Shown here in pieces: positions 34,910 to 42,334 of a stretch of DNA of 64,000 nt. The stretch's first letter is position 1; every line of letters begins with the position of its first letter. The translations under genes and the position numbers were made by a program. The stretch covers positions 4,526,001 to 4,590,000 of the forward strand of contig NZ_CP107869.1 in the NCBI RefSeq assembly GCF_036013645.1, written 5' to 3'. The notes below the pieces were generated by a model. It was given only the letters and a program-made list of their open reading frames with translations. It was not told where the DNA came from and ran no database searches. This DNA is from Streptomyces sp. NBC_00490. GTDB lineage: Bacteria; Actinomycetota; Actinomycetes; Streptomycetales; Streptomycetaceae.

Positions 34910-36313
34910 ATGGGCACGGACATCGACCTGACGGGGGACGGCGTGGACAACGGCGACGGGGAGCACCTGGCACGCGCGGTGCGGCGGGACCAGGCGGTGC
35001 GGGCCGCCGTGGAGCAGGGGCTGCTGGGGCCGGGCCACCCCATCGTGGGCCTTCTGGACGTGACCGGCATCCGGGAGTCGGCGGCCGAGCTGCGGGCGGC
35101 GTTCGACGCGGTCACCGCGCCCGGCACCCCGGTGCTGCACGCCTTCGCGGTGAAGGCGACCCCGCTGGTGCCGGTGCTGCGGCTGCTGCGGGAGGCGGGG
35201 ATCGGCGCGGAGGTGGCCAGTCCGGGCGAGCTGGCGCTGGCGCGGGCGGCGGGGGTGCGTCCGGAGACGACCGTTCTGGACTCGCCCGCGAAGACGCCGG
35301 CCGAGCTGCGGGAGGCGCTGGCGCTGGGGATCGCCGTCAACGCCGACAATCCGCAGGAGCTGGACCGTATCGACGCGCTCATGCGGTCCGCCACGAGCCG
35401 TTCCCCTCTCGGGATCCGGGTCAACCCGCAGGTCGGCGGGGGTTCGATCGGGGCGACGTCCACGGCCACGGCGACCTCGAAGTTCGGGGTGGCGCTCCGG
35501 GACGAGGGCGCCCGGGAGTGGATCGTGCGCGCCTACGCCGACCGCCCCTGGCTCACCCGGCTGCACGCGCACACCGGCTCCCAGGGCATCCCGCTCTCAC
35601 TGATGGCGCGGGGGGCCGCGGAGACGTACACGCTCGCCGAGGAGATCAACCGGAGCATCGGGCGGCGGCAGATCGACACGGTCGACATCGGTGGCGGGTT
35701 GCCGGTGAACTTCGCCTCGGACGCGACGGCGCCGACGTACGCGCAGTACGCGCGGCTGCTGAGCGAGACGGTGCCGGGGCTGTTCGACGGGCGGTACGGG
35801 CTGGTCACCGAGTTCGGGCGGTCGCTGCTGGCCAAGCACGGGACGGTCGTGGCGCGGGTCGAGTACGCCAAGAGCGCGGGCGGACGGGCGGTCGCGGTGA
35901 CGCACGCGGGGGTGCAGGTGGCGACGCGGACGGTGTACGTGCCGGGGTCGTGGCCGCTCAGGATCGCGGCGTACGACGCGAAGGGGCGGCCCAAGGAGGG
36001 GCCCGAGGTGGTGCAGGACGTCGCCGGACCGGCCTGCTTCGCCGGGGATCTGCTCGCCGAGGGGCGGCCCCTGCCGCTGCTGGAGCAGGGGGACTACGCG
36101 GCGGCACTGGACACGGGGGCGTACTACTTCGCGCACCACTACGCGTACAACTCCCTGGCCCGGCCGGGGATTTACGGCTTCGCCCCGAGTGACGGCCGTG
36201 GTGCCGGCGACGGCGGCGGGGTCGCTTTCGCGACCGTCCGTACGCCGCAGACCCTCGACGAGATCGTGGCCGAATCCGGAGGGGCGCACGCGGCCGGGCT
36301 CACCACCCTCTGA
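34910..36313 (+). CDS. Fold-III PLP-dependent decarboxylase-like protein
   Basis: 467 residues of the diaminopimelate/ornithine decarboxylase (alanine-racemase-fold) family. The PLP Lys lies in HAFAVKATPLVPVL, the barrel ends with RLHAHTGSQG, the PLP phosphate loop is DTVDIGGGLPVNF, and VTEFGRSLLAKHG corresponds to EPGRSLVA. The C-terminal substrate motif, normally C-E-S-x-D in DAP decarboxylases, reads CFAGD here, so it is unlikely to be LysA. It is divergent from hutU and may act on a histidine-related or other amino acid, which is speculative. ATG 34910 has no clear Shine-Dalgarno. Confidence 0.85.
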   Translation: MGTDIDLTGDGVDNGDGEHLARAVRRDQAVRAAVEQGLLGPGHPIVGLLDVTGIRESAAELRAAFDAVTAPGTPVLHAFAVKATPLVPVLRLLREAGIGAEVASPGELALARAAGVRPETTVLDSPAKTPAELREALALGIAVNADNPQELDRIDALMRSATSRSPLGIRVNPQVGGGSIGATSTATATSKFGVALRDEGAREWIVRAYADRPWLTRLHAHTGSQGIPLSLMARGAAETYTLAEEINRSIGRRQIDTVDIGGGLPVNFASDATAPTYAQYARLLSETVPGLFDGRYGLVTEFGRSLLAKHGTVVARVEYAKSAGGRAVAVTHAGVQVATRTVYVPGSWPLRIAAYDAKGRPKEGPEVVQDVAGPACFAGDLLAEGRPLPLLEQGDYAAALDTGAYYFAHHYAYNSLARPGIYGFAPSDGRGAGDGGGVAFATVRTPQTLDEIVAESGGAHAAGLTTL

Positions 36314-36348
36314 GCAACCGCGCGCCGTTGACGCACGCCGGTGGACAT

Positions 36349-36387
36349 GTGGGTCAACTGTTCCGAAAACGAGCTCAGTCGACCCAC
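36349..36387. terminator. Long dyad between decarboxylase and roadblock cluster
   Basis: Arms GTGGGTCAACTG (36349-36360) and CAGTCGACCCAC (36376-36387) pair at 11 of 12 positions with a 15-nt loop, starting 36 nt after the decarboxylase stop. It could be a terminator or an operator for the next operon. Confidence 0.45.
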
Positions 36388-36500
36388 CTTAGTCATCTGG
36401 CGCATGTTCCACTGGAAAATGCCAGAATCCTCACCCCCCGCGCACACCCTGCGTAGTTTCGGCGTCACTCAGCCGAACCCCATGCGGGAGGGGAACCGCG

Positions 36501-36887
36501 GTGCCCGGAATCGACGAGTGTCTGCTGGAAGCCATGCAACTACCCGGTGCCCGGGGCGTCGCGCTGGTCGACTGGACGAGCGGGCTGGCTCTGGGCACCG
36601 CCGGGGAGTCACCGGGCGGCGACCACGAGGCGGCCGCCGCGGAGGTGGCCGAGCTGGCCCGACTGGCCGCCGAACACCGGGCGTTCGCCCCGGACGACGA
36701 CGTCACCGACCCACCGGTCGAGGACGTGATCATCAGCAACCGGGACAGCTACCACGTCCTGTGCTTCGTCCGGACGTCCTTCGACAGCAGCGTCTTCCTG
36801 CATCTGTGGCTGGCCCGCGTGGAGGGCAACCTCGCGCTGGCCCGGATCCGCCTCGGTGAGATGACCGGACGGCTGGTGCTCGGATGA
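36501..36887 (+). CDS. Roadblock/LC7-like protein A
   Basis: 128 residues from GTG 36501 (GGGAGGGG upstream). A helix is followed by GARGVALVDWTSGLALGTAG, a long helix, and VEDVIISNRDSYHVLCFV/LHLWLARVEGNLALARI, the alpha-beta-beta-alpha-beta-beta-beta-alpha pattern of roadblock proteins. It matches protein C (38308-38682) closely around VDxTSGxALGT. Such proteins act as scaffolds or GTPase regulators (MglB, conservon Cvn proteins). It overlaps the next gene by four bases (ATGA). Confidence 0.75.
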   Translation: MPGIDECLLEAMQLPGARGVALVDWTSGLALGTAGESPGGDHEAAAAEVAELARLAAEHRAFAPDDDVTDPPVEDVIISNRDSYHVLCFVRTSFDSSVFLHLWLARVEGNLALARIRLGEMTGRLVLG

Positions 36888-37762
36888 CGGCGGTCAGGAC
36901 CCCACCGCCGCCCAGGCTGCCGGTGCGGGACAAGGCGGAGGCCCGCGACCGGGCCTGGGGCGGCGTCTCGCCGATGCTGACCCGGCTCGCCGCCGAGCGG
37001 GCCACCGGCGTCCTCGTCCGCGAGCGCGGCACCCTGCATCTGGCCGAGGGCCGGGTGGTGCACGCCGAGAGCCCGTCGGCGCCGGGCCTCGACGTGCTCC
37101 TCACGGCCCACGGCACGCTGGACGCCGACACCTGGAGCAAGGCGGTCGCCGAGGCCGACGGCGCTCCGGGCGCCGGCCTCCTGCTGGCCGGACGCGGCCT
37201 GCTCACCCGGGGCGCGCTGGAGCTGTGCCACCTGGAGGCGCTGTACGACGCCGCCTACTTCGCACTGGCGCCCAGCAGCAGCCCGGGCCGCTTCCGGTTC
37301 ACGGGCGTCGGCCGCCTCGGTGCCGTGCGCCCGGTCACCGTGGCCGCCCTGGAGCACGAGACGCTGCGCCGCCGCGACCTGCTGCACCGCATCTGGCCCG
37401 ACCCCACCACCGACGAGGCACCCCTGCTGCCCTCCGACGCCCTGGCCGCCCCCGGCCTCACGGCCCGCCAGCGTGCGGTGCTGCACCTGGTCGACGGTGT
37501 CCGCGGGGCCTCGGACATCGCCCACCGGCTGGGCCGCCCGGCGTTCCACACCCTGGTGGACGTACGGCGGCTGGCGGCGGCCGGAGTCGTCACCCGCGAC
37601 CTGGCGGCCGCCCCCCGCAGACCCGGCCCCACGAGCCGCGGCACGCCGATACCCCTGGCCACCCGCGGCCCCCTGCCCCCCTCCGACGCGGCCATGCCCG
37701 AGGTCACCGATCCCGACATCACGTTGCTGAAGAGGCTCAGAGATGCGCTGGAGTCCCTTTGA
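36884..37762 (+). CDS. PATAN/DUF4388-like protein with C-terminal wHTH-like region
   Basis: 292 residues. An N-terminal domain (about 30-150) has RATGVLVRERGTLHLAEGRV, VVHAESPSAPGLDVLL and later YDAAYFALAPSSSPGRFRF, matching the PATAN (DUF4388) pattern found with MglA/roadblock systems. The C-terminal part (about 190-240) reads LTARQRAVLHLVDGVRGAS, IAHRLGRPAFHTLVDVRRLA, like a winged-helix. It is coupled by ATGA to roadblock A. The likely role is an adaptor or output protein; I infer this from neighbours and domain patterns. Confidence 0.7.
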   Translation: MTAVRTPPPPRLPVRDKAEARDRAWGGVSPMLTRLAAERATGVLVRERGTLHLAEGRVVHAESPSAPGLDVLLTAHGTLDADTWSKAVAEADGAPGAGLLLAGRGLLTRGALELCHLEALYDAAYFALAPSSSPGRFRFTGVGRLGAVRPVTVAALEHETLRRRDLLHRIWPDPTTDEAPLLPSDALAAPGLTARQRAVLHLVDGVRGASDIAHRLGRPAFHTLVDVRRLAAAGVVTRDLAAAPRRPGPTSRGTPIPLATRGPLPPSDAAMPEVTDPDITLLKRLRDALESL

Positions 37763-37796
37763 GCGGCAGCGGGCACGCGCCGAGAGGAGAGACCTG

Positions 37797-38282
37797 ATGG
37801 CGGCCGAACCCGAGATCCTGGACGAGCTGCGCCGGTTGAGAAGCCGGGTGCCGCACCTCACCGGCGCCCTGGCGGCGAGCGTGGACGGACTCGTCATCGC
37901 CCAGGACACACCCGGTGTCGAGCCCGAGGGCATGGCCGCGCTGACCGCCGCCGCGCTCGGTGTCTCCCTCCGGCTGGCCGACGCCACCGGGCAGGGCGAC
38001 TTCCGCGAACTGCTGGTGCGCGGGGCCTACGGCTACGTGTCGACCTACGCGGCGGGCCGCACGGCCGTCCTGACCCTGCTCGCCCAGGACAGCGTCAGCA
38101 TCGGGCGGCTGCATCTGGAGGGCCGGCGCGCCAGTGCCCGCATCGGGGAGCTCGTCGACTCCCGGGCCCCCGTCGAGACACCCGCGAAACCGGCCCGGGC
38201 GCCCGCCCGGACCGGCACTCCACGAACGAGAACGGCGCGCACGCCACGTACCACCAACGCGCGCACATCCACCGAAAGTTGA
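37797..38282 (+). CDS. Roadblock/LC7 domain protein B
   Basis: 161 residues from ATG 37797 (AGGAG at 7 nt; an in-frame ATG at 37743 would overlap the previous gene). The roadblock core has LRRLRSRVPHLTGALAASVD, GLVIAQDTPG, then YVSTYAAGRTAVLTLLAQDS and IGRLHLEGRRASARIGELV. A basic Arg/Thr/Pro tail of about 35 residues follows, which may bind nucleic acid or membrane lipids. This is the most canonical roadblock of the three. Confidence 0.85.
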   Translation: MAAEPEILDELRRLRSRVPHLTGALAASVDGLVIAQDTPGVEPEGMAALTAAALGVSLRLADATGQGDFRELLVRGAYGYVSTYAAGRTAVLTLLAQDSVSIGRLHLEGRRASARIGELVDSRAPVETPAKPARAPARTGTPRTRTARTPRTTNARTSTES

Positions 38283-38307
38283 ACCCGACCAGAGGGGCAC
38301 ACCCACC

Positions 38308-38682
38308 ATGGCCAACACCGAAACCTGTCTGAAGGAAGCTCTCGCCTCCATCGAGGGCGCGACCGGAGTCGCCCTCGTCGACTACACCAGCGGTATGGCG
38401 CTCGGCACGATGGGCGGCAGCAAGAGCTTCGACCTGAACGTCGCGGCCGCCGGTAACACCGACGTGGTGCGCGCCAAGATGCGCACCATGGAGCACCTGG
38501 GGCTCAAGGCGCAGATCGAGGACATCCTGATCACCCTCTCCGACCAGTACCACCTGCTCCGTCTGATCAGCGGCCGCGGCGGCAACGGACTGTTCATCTA
38601 CCTGGTCCTCGACGCCAAGCGCGCCAACCTGGCGATGGCCCGCCATCAGCTGCGGAAGATCGAGGAGGACCTGGAGGTCTGA
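38308..38682 (+). CDS. Roadblock/LC7-like protein C
   Basis: 124 residues from ATG 38308. It has GATGVALVDYTSGMALGTMG, IEDILITLSDQYHLLRLIS and FIYLVLDAKRANLAMARHQL, paralogous to protein A. It has no transmembrane or catalytic motif. It is last of the four-gene run, and its stop lies in a palindrome shared with the convergent membrane-protein gene. No GTPase, kinase or DUF742 gene accompanies the set, unlike Streptomyces conservons. Confidence 0.78.
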   Translation: MANTETCLKEALASIEGATGVALVDYTSGMALGTMGGSKSFDLNVAAAGNTDVVRAKMRTMEHLGLKAQIEDILITLSDQYHLLRLISGRGGNGLFIYLVLDAKRANLAMARHQLRKIEEDLEV

Positions 38683-38692
38683 CGCTCAGACC
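38676..38692. terminator. Palindrome shared by two convergent stop codons
   Basis: GGTCTGA-CGC-TCAGACC is a perfect 7-bp stem containing both the TGA of roadblock C (38680-38682) and the reversed TGA of the convergent gene (38686-38688). The genes are three bases apart. Confidence 0.55.
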
Positions 38693-39279
38693 AGTGCCGC
38701 GGCGCGGCGGCGCGCCCCGCCCGGGGCCGCGTCGCCCGCCGCGATGCCGGTGCCGCGGTACGCCTTGACCGCCTTGCCGGCCGGGCGTCCGCCGCGTGCG
38801 TCGAGCCAGTCGACCCGCACCCACAGCAGGGCCTCCTCGGCCCGCTCGCGCCGCCCGAGCCACGCGGCCTTCAGCCACAGTCCCACGCCGGTCCCGGCGA
38901 GCAGCATGCCGCCCGCCGCGGGCACGGCGAAGGAGCTGCCCAGCGCGGCCGCGAAGGCGAGCAGCAGCCACCAGCGGTGGCCGCGGCGCCAGTTCCGTAC
39001 GGTCACCGCGCGGTCCTGGAGCACATCGTGCTTGCCGGCGCGGGCGGCACCGCGGGTCAGACCCGTGTAGCGCTTGCGACGCCGGTACGCCACGAGGGCC
39101 GCCGCGACGATGAACAGCGCCGCCCCGGCCAGGACGCCGATCCGGCGCCCGGTCAGCCCCGGCACCAGGACGCCCACACCGGCCGCGAACACCCCGGCCC
39201 ACCACAGCGGTGCCGCCCCCGCGCGCACCACCACGGCCACCCGGGCCAGACCTTGAGCTCTGCGATCTCCGCGTGCCAC
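38686..39279 (-). CDS. Conserved membrane protein of unknown function
   Basis: 197 residues from GTG 39279 (GGAGGCGG upstream). Four hydrophobic segments form two hairpins (about 22-40 and 45-63; 103-120 and 124-138). They are separated by a basic cytoplasmic loop (RRRKRYTGLTRGAARAGKHD) and followed by a soluble C-terminus with Ala/Arg-rich sequence. I recognise no named family. It is convergent with the roadblock cluster and upstream of the RpiR gene on the same strand as that gene. Confidence 0.7.
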   Translation of the reverse strand: MARGDRRAQGLARVAVVVRAGAAPLWWAGVFAAGVGVLVPGLTGRRIGVLAGAALFIVAAALVAYRRRKRYTGLTRGAARAGKHDVLQDRAVTVRNWRRGHRWWLLLAFAAALGSSFAVPAAGGMLLAGTGVGLWLKAAWLGRRERAEEALLWVRVDWLDARGGRPAGKAVKAYRGTGIAAGDAAPGGARRRAAALV

Positions 39280-39359
39280 GTTCCGCCTCCTCGTCGCTCG
39301 GGCACAGTCCTTGGCGGCGCAGAATAGTAAGCGAACGTGAGACGCGCCTTAAAGAGGCG

Positions 39360-40289
39360 TCACTCCACGAAAAGTCCCCGCGCCGCCGCGCGCGCGTCGA
39401 ACTCCTCGAGCCGCGCCTGGGCATCCGGCAGGTCGTCGCACATCGCCTCGAGGAGCACCCGCCCGAGCAGCATCGGCGCGCACGCGGTGTCGAAGGCGAG
39501 CCCCGTGCCCACGGCGGCCGGCAGCAGCAGGTCGGACACCTTGGCGACCGGCGCGAACGCGGAGTCGGCGACGGTGACGACGCTCAGCCCGGCCTCCTTC
39601 GCGTACCCGAGGGTGTCCACGACCTCCCGTGGATGCCGGGGCAGCGCGAAGCACAGCAGCGTCGAGGCGCCCGCGCGGACGGCGGCGTCGATCCGGTCGT
39701 GGATCATCGTGCCGCCCTCGTGGAGCAGCCGTACGTCCGGATGGACCTTGGCGGCGAAGTACGCGAAGCCGTACGCCTGGGAGGCGGCCGCCCGCAGGCC
39801 CAGCACCGGCAGCGGACGCGAGGCGGCGAGGAGCCGTCCGGCCTTCTGCACGGGCCGCGGGTCGGCGAGCAGCTCCGACAGGTGCCGGAGGTTCTCGATC
39901 TCGGCCTCGACGGCCTGCTGGTATTCGTTGTACGACGCCGAGGCCGCGCTCTGTTCGGCGGGCGCGACGTCGCGCAGGTGCTTGCGCAGGGCCGGGTAGC
40001 CGTCGAAGCCGAGGGCGACCGCGAAGCGGGTGACGGACGGCTGGCTGACCCCGGCGAGCTCGGCCAGCTCGACGCTGGACAGGAACGGCACGTCGGCGGC
40101 GCGCCGCACCATGCTGTGCGCGATGCGCCGCTGGGTCGGTGTGAGCCGGTGCCCCTCGAAGAGCGCCTGGAGCCGTGCGGCCGGGCTGTCGCCCACGGCC
40201 GTGACCTTCTCGCCGGCGCGCTCGGCACCCGGCTCGCCACTGTGCTCGCCGCCCCGCTCGCCCCGCTCCGCGGCCTTCTCCGCGCTCAT
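39360..40289 (-). CDS. MurR/RpiR family transcriptional regulator
   Basis: 309 residues. The N-terminal HTH_6 domain has LTPTQRRIAHSMVRRAAD, LAELAGVSQPSVTRFAVALG, and a C-terminal SIS domain spans about 150-280 (LLAASRPLPVLGLRAAASQ, LCFALPRHPREVV, VADSAFAPVAKVSDLLL). The SIS domain normally senses a phosphosugar or other small ligand. ATG 40289 overlaps the lyase stop (ATGA), so both are co-translated. It probably controls the lyase/transporter divergon, whose spacer has matching repeat structure. Confidence 0.92.
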   Translation of the reverse strand: MSAEKAAERGERGGEHSGEPGAERAGEKVTAVGDSPAARLQALFEGHRLTPTQRRIAHSMVRRAADVPFLSSVELAELAGVSQPSVTRFAVALGFDGYPALRKHLRDVAPAEQSAASASYNEYQQAVEAEIENLRHLSELLADPRPVQKAGRLLAASRPLPVLGLRAAASQAYGFAYFAAKVHPDVRLLHEGGTMIHDRIDAAVRAGASTLLCFALPRHPREVVDTLGYAKEAGLSVVTVADSAFAPVAKVSDLLLPAAVGTGLAFDTACAPMLLGRVLLEAMCDDLPDAQARLEEFDARAAARGLFVE

Positions 40290-42193
40290 GACTCGCTCCC
40301 CCTCCAGATGTCCGTGAACCGGTCGAGCAGTGCGGTCGCCGCCGTCACGTCGTCGGTGAGCGGCCGGTCGGCCTGGTCCTCGTCGAGCACCGACATGGCG
40401 AGCTCCAGCGCGCGGCCCACCGGGAGGTCCAGGTCGGGGCCGAGGTCGCGCTGGCGCAGCGCCCTTACGGCGGCGACGAGTTCGCAGCCCACCACCAGAC
40501 GGTACGCACCGCACGCCCGCAGTGTCTGACGTGCGGCGAGCGAGGCGAAGCTGGCCTGTTCCTCGACGCCCCGGGAGAGTACAGCGTGGCCGAGCGAGGC
40601 GGGTGCCGAGAAGGCCCGCAGCTCGCCGAGGGCGGCGCCGGCGGCGTACTCCAGGATCATCACGCCGGAGGAGGCGGGTTCGTGGTCGGCGAGGAAGGGG
40701 CGCAGGCGGGTGTAGGCGGGTTCGTTGAGGGTGGACAGCCGTGACGTCGACAGCCGCGCGACCTGGGTCAGCGCCAGCCTGAAGTGGTCCAGGGCGAGGG
40801 CGAGTTGCGCCTGGTAGAAGCCGCCGTGGTGGTAGGCGGCCATGTCCTCGGGGGTGATCAGCGGGTTCTCCGCGGCCGCGTTGATCTCGATCGCGACGAC
40901 CTCCTCCAGGGCGTCGGCCGCGTCATGGGCGGGACCGTGGATCTGGGGCAGACACCGGAAGCCGTACGGGTCCTGGATCCGCCCGAGCGGCGGGGTGGGC
41001 CGCTCGTCGGCGCCGATCAGCTCCCGCATCCGCCGGGCGACCTCGGAGGACCCCCGGTGCGGCCGGGCGGCGTGCACGGGCGCCGCGTACGCCTCATGCG
41101 ACCCGTCCACGGCGAGCAGCGACAGCGCCCCGACGACCTGCGTGGCCTCCAGCAGCCCCCGCAGCTCATGCAGGGCGAGGGCGGCCTGCCCGAGCGTGAG
41201 GGCATTGCTGCTGATGAAGGCAAGGGCGTCATTGTTGTCCAGAAGCTGCGCCTCAGGCGCACCGACCAAGCCCCGGAACCCACCGGAACCACCCACACCG
41301 ATCCCACCGGAACTGCCGCGCAGTCCCGAGCCACCGCGCGAGCCCGAGCCACCGGAAGCATCCACGCTGGTCCCACCGCGAACACCGCCGCCGATCCCGC
41401 CGTAGGGTCCGCCCAGCCCCGAGCCACCGGAGCCACCGCGCGAGCCCGAGCCACCAGAGACGCCCACATCCCGCTCACCAAGAGCGCCCGCACCCCGCCC
41501 GACTGAACCCTCCACGCCTGCCCGGCCGGAAGTGTCGGCGCCGAGCCCTCCGGAAGTCCCGGTCAGGCCCACCCCACCGGAGGCGTCCACGCCCGCCCCG
41601 CCGGAGGTTCGGCCCGCACCGAGCCAGCCAGAGTTGCCGGAAAGCCCCCCGCCCGTTCCCGTCGCGCCCCGCCACGGGTGCTCCCCCGCCAGCGCCAGCC
41701 CCACCTGGGCCAGTGCGGCGATGTCTCCGGTGCCCACCGAGCCGAACTCGTTGACGACCGGATACGCACCGCTCTCCAGCGCCTCGCACAGCGCGGTGAC
41801 CACGGTCGGCCGGAGCCCCGCGCCGCCCGCGAGGAGCTGGTTCGCGCGGACGGCGAGCATCGCGCGGACCTGCCTCGCCGGGAGCTCCTCCCCGATCGCC
41901 CCGGCGTGGCTGCGCAACAGCCGCAGCCCGTGCTCCGCGGCCGCCTCGGTGGGCACGGACTCGTTCCGGTTGGCGCCGACGCCGGTGGAGCGGCCGTAGA
42001 CGCGTCCGGTCGCGGCGATCTGCCGGGCGGCGTCCCAGGACTCGGTCACCCGCTTCATCGCATCGGTCCCGGGCACCGGCCGCGCGGCCCCGTCGGCGAG
42101 CCGCACGACGTCCGCGACGCCGAGTCCGATCCCGTCGAGGACGACCAGACCGGTGTGCACAGAACCTGGTGCGTCCACGATATGAGACGACAT
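40286..42193 (-). CDS. Histidine/aromatic ammonia-lyase-like protein without the MIO triad
   Basis: 635 residues from ATG 42193 (AGGGGAG 10 nt upstream; TTG 42202 is an alternative). HAL-fold landmarks are YGRSTGVGANRNESV (catalytic-Tyr loop), QDPYGFRCLPQIHG, NAAAENPLI and EYAAGAALGELRAF. Canonical members have GSVGASGDLAPLAH, whose Ala-Ser-Gly becomes the MIO cofactor; here it is GSVGTGDIAALAQ (residues 151-157), one residue short and without Ser. A Gly/Ser-rich insert of about 135 residues (177-311) follows. It is co-translated with an RpiR regulator and divergent from a quaternary-amine importer. Ergothionase is a MIO-free relative, so a trimethylammonium lyase is a candidate function. Confidence 0.85.
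   Translation of the reverse strand: MSSHIVDAPGSVHTGLVVLDGIGLGVADVVRLADGAARPVPGTDAMKRVTESWDAARQIAATGRVYGRSTGVGANRNESVPTEAAAEHGLRLLRSHAGAIGEELPARQVRAMLAVRANQLLAGGAGLRPTVVTALCEALESGAYPVVNEFGSVGTGDIAALAQVGLALAGEHPWRGATGTGGGLSGNSGWLGAGRTSGGAGVDASGGVGLTGTSGGLGADTSGRAGVEGSVGRGAGALGERDVGVSGGSGSRGGSGGSGLGGPYGGIGGGVRGGTSVDASGGSGSRGGSGLRGSSGGIGVGGSGGFRGLVGAPEAQLLDNNDALAFISSNALTLGQAALALHELRGLLEATQVVGALSLLAVDGSHEAYAAPVHAARPHRGSSEVARRMRELIGADERPTPPLGRIQDPYGFRCLPQIHGPAHDAADALEEVVAIEINAAAENPLITPEDMAAYHHGGFYQAQLALALDHFRLALTQVARLSTSRLSTLNEPAYTRLRPFLADHEPASSGVMILEYAAGAALGELRAFSAPASLGHAVLSRGVEEQASFASLAARQTLRACGAYRLVVGCELVAAVRALRQRDLGPDLDLPVGRALELAMSVLDEDQADRPLTDDVTAATALLDRFTDIWRGSES
41261..41665. repeat. Gly/Ser low-complexity insert with internal direct repeats
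   Basis: Encodes about 135 residues of Gly, Ser, Val, Arg and Asp (DASGG, SGSRGGSG motifs repeated). At DNA level, 25 bases (41329-41353 and 41431-41455) are identical and 102 bases (34 codons) apart, indicating in-frame tandem expansion. It lies inside the lyase-like gene just after the active-site loop region. Confidence 0.8.
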
Positions 42194-42270
42194 CGAGCCC
42201 AAACTCCCCTCAATCAGGACACACGATCTTGCCTGCCGGTCATCCGTTACGTCGGATTTACATCAACCCG

Positions 42271-42316
42271 TTGACAAGTTATTCAGCTACAGAGAACTCT
42301 GCATGACGTTATACAG
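42271..42316. promoter_or_regulatory. Candidate RpiR operator and promoter in the lyase/importer divergon
   Basis: TTGACA (42271-42276) is a consensus -35 towards the importer; its -10 is weak. Direct repeats GTTATTCAG (42278-42286) and GTTATACAG (42308-42316), 30 bp apart, flank a perfect palindrome CAGAGAACTCTG (42290-42301). The 141-base spacer separates the lyase and importer genes. Confidence 0.5.
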
Positions 42317-42334
42317 CCGGGCAAGGGACATCTC

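Noticed and set aside
40286..42193. Calling the lyase-like gene hutH.
   Set aside because: The Ala-Ser-Gly MIO triad needed for histidine ammonia-lyase is missing and the gene is not in the hut operon.
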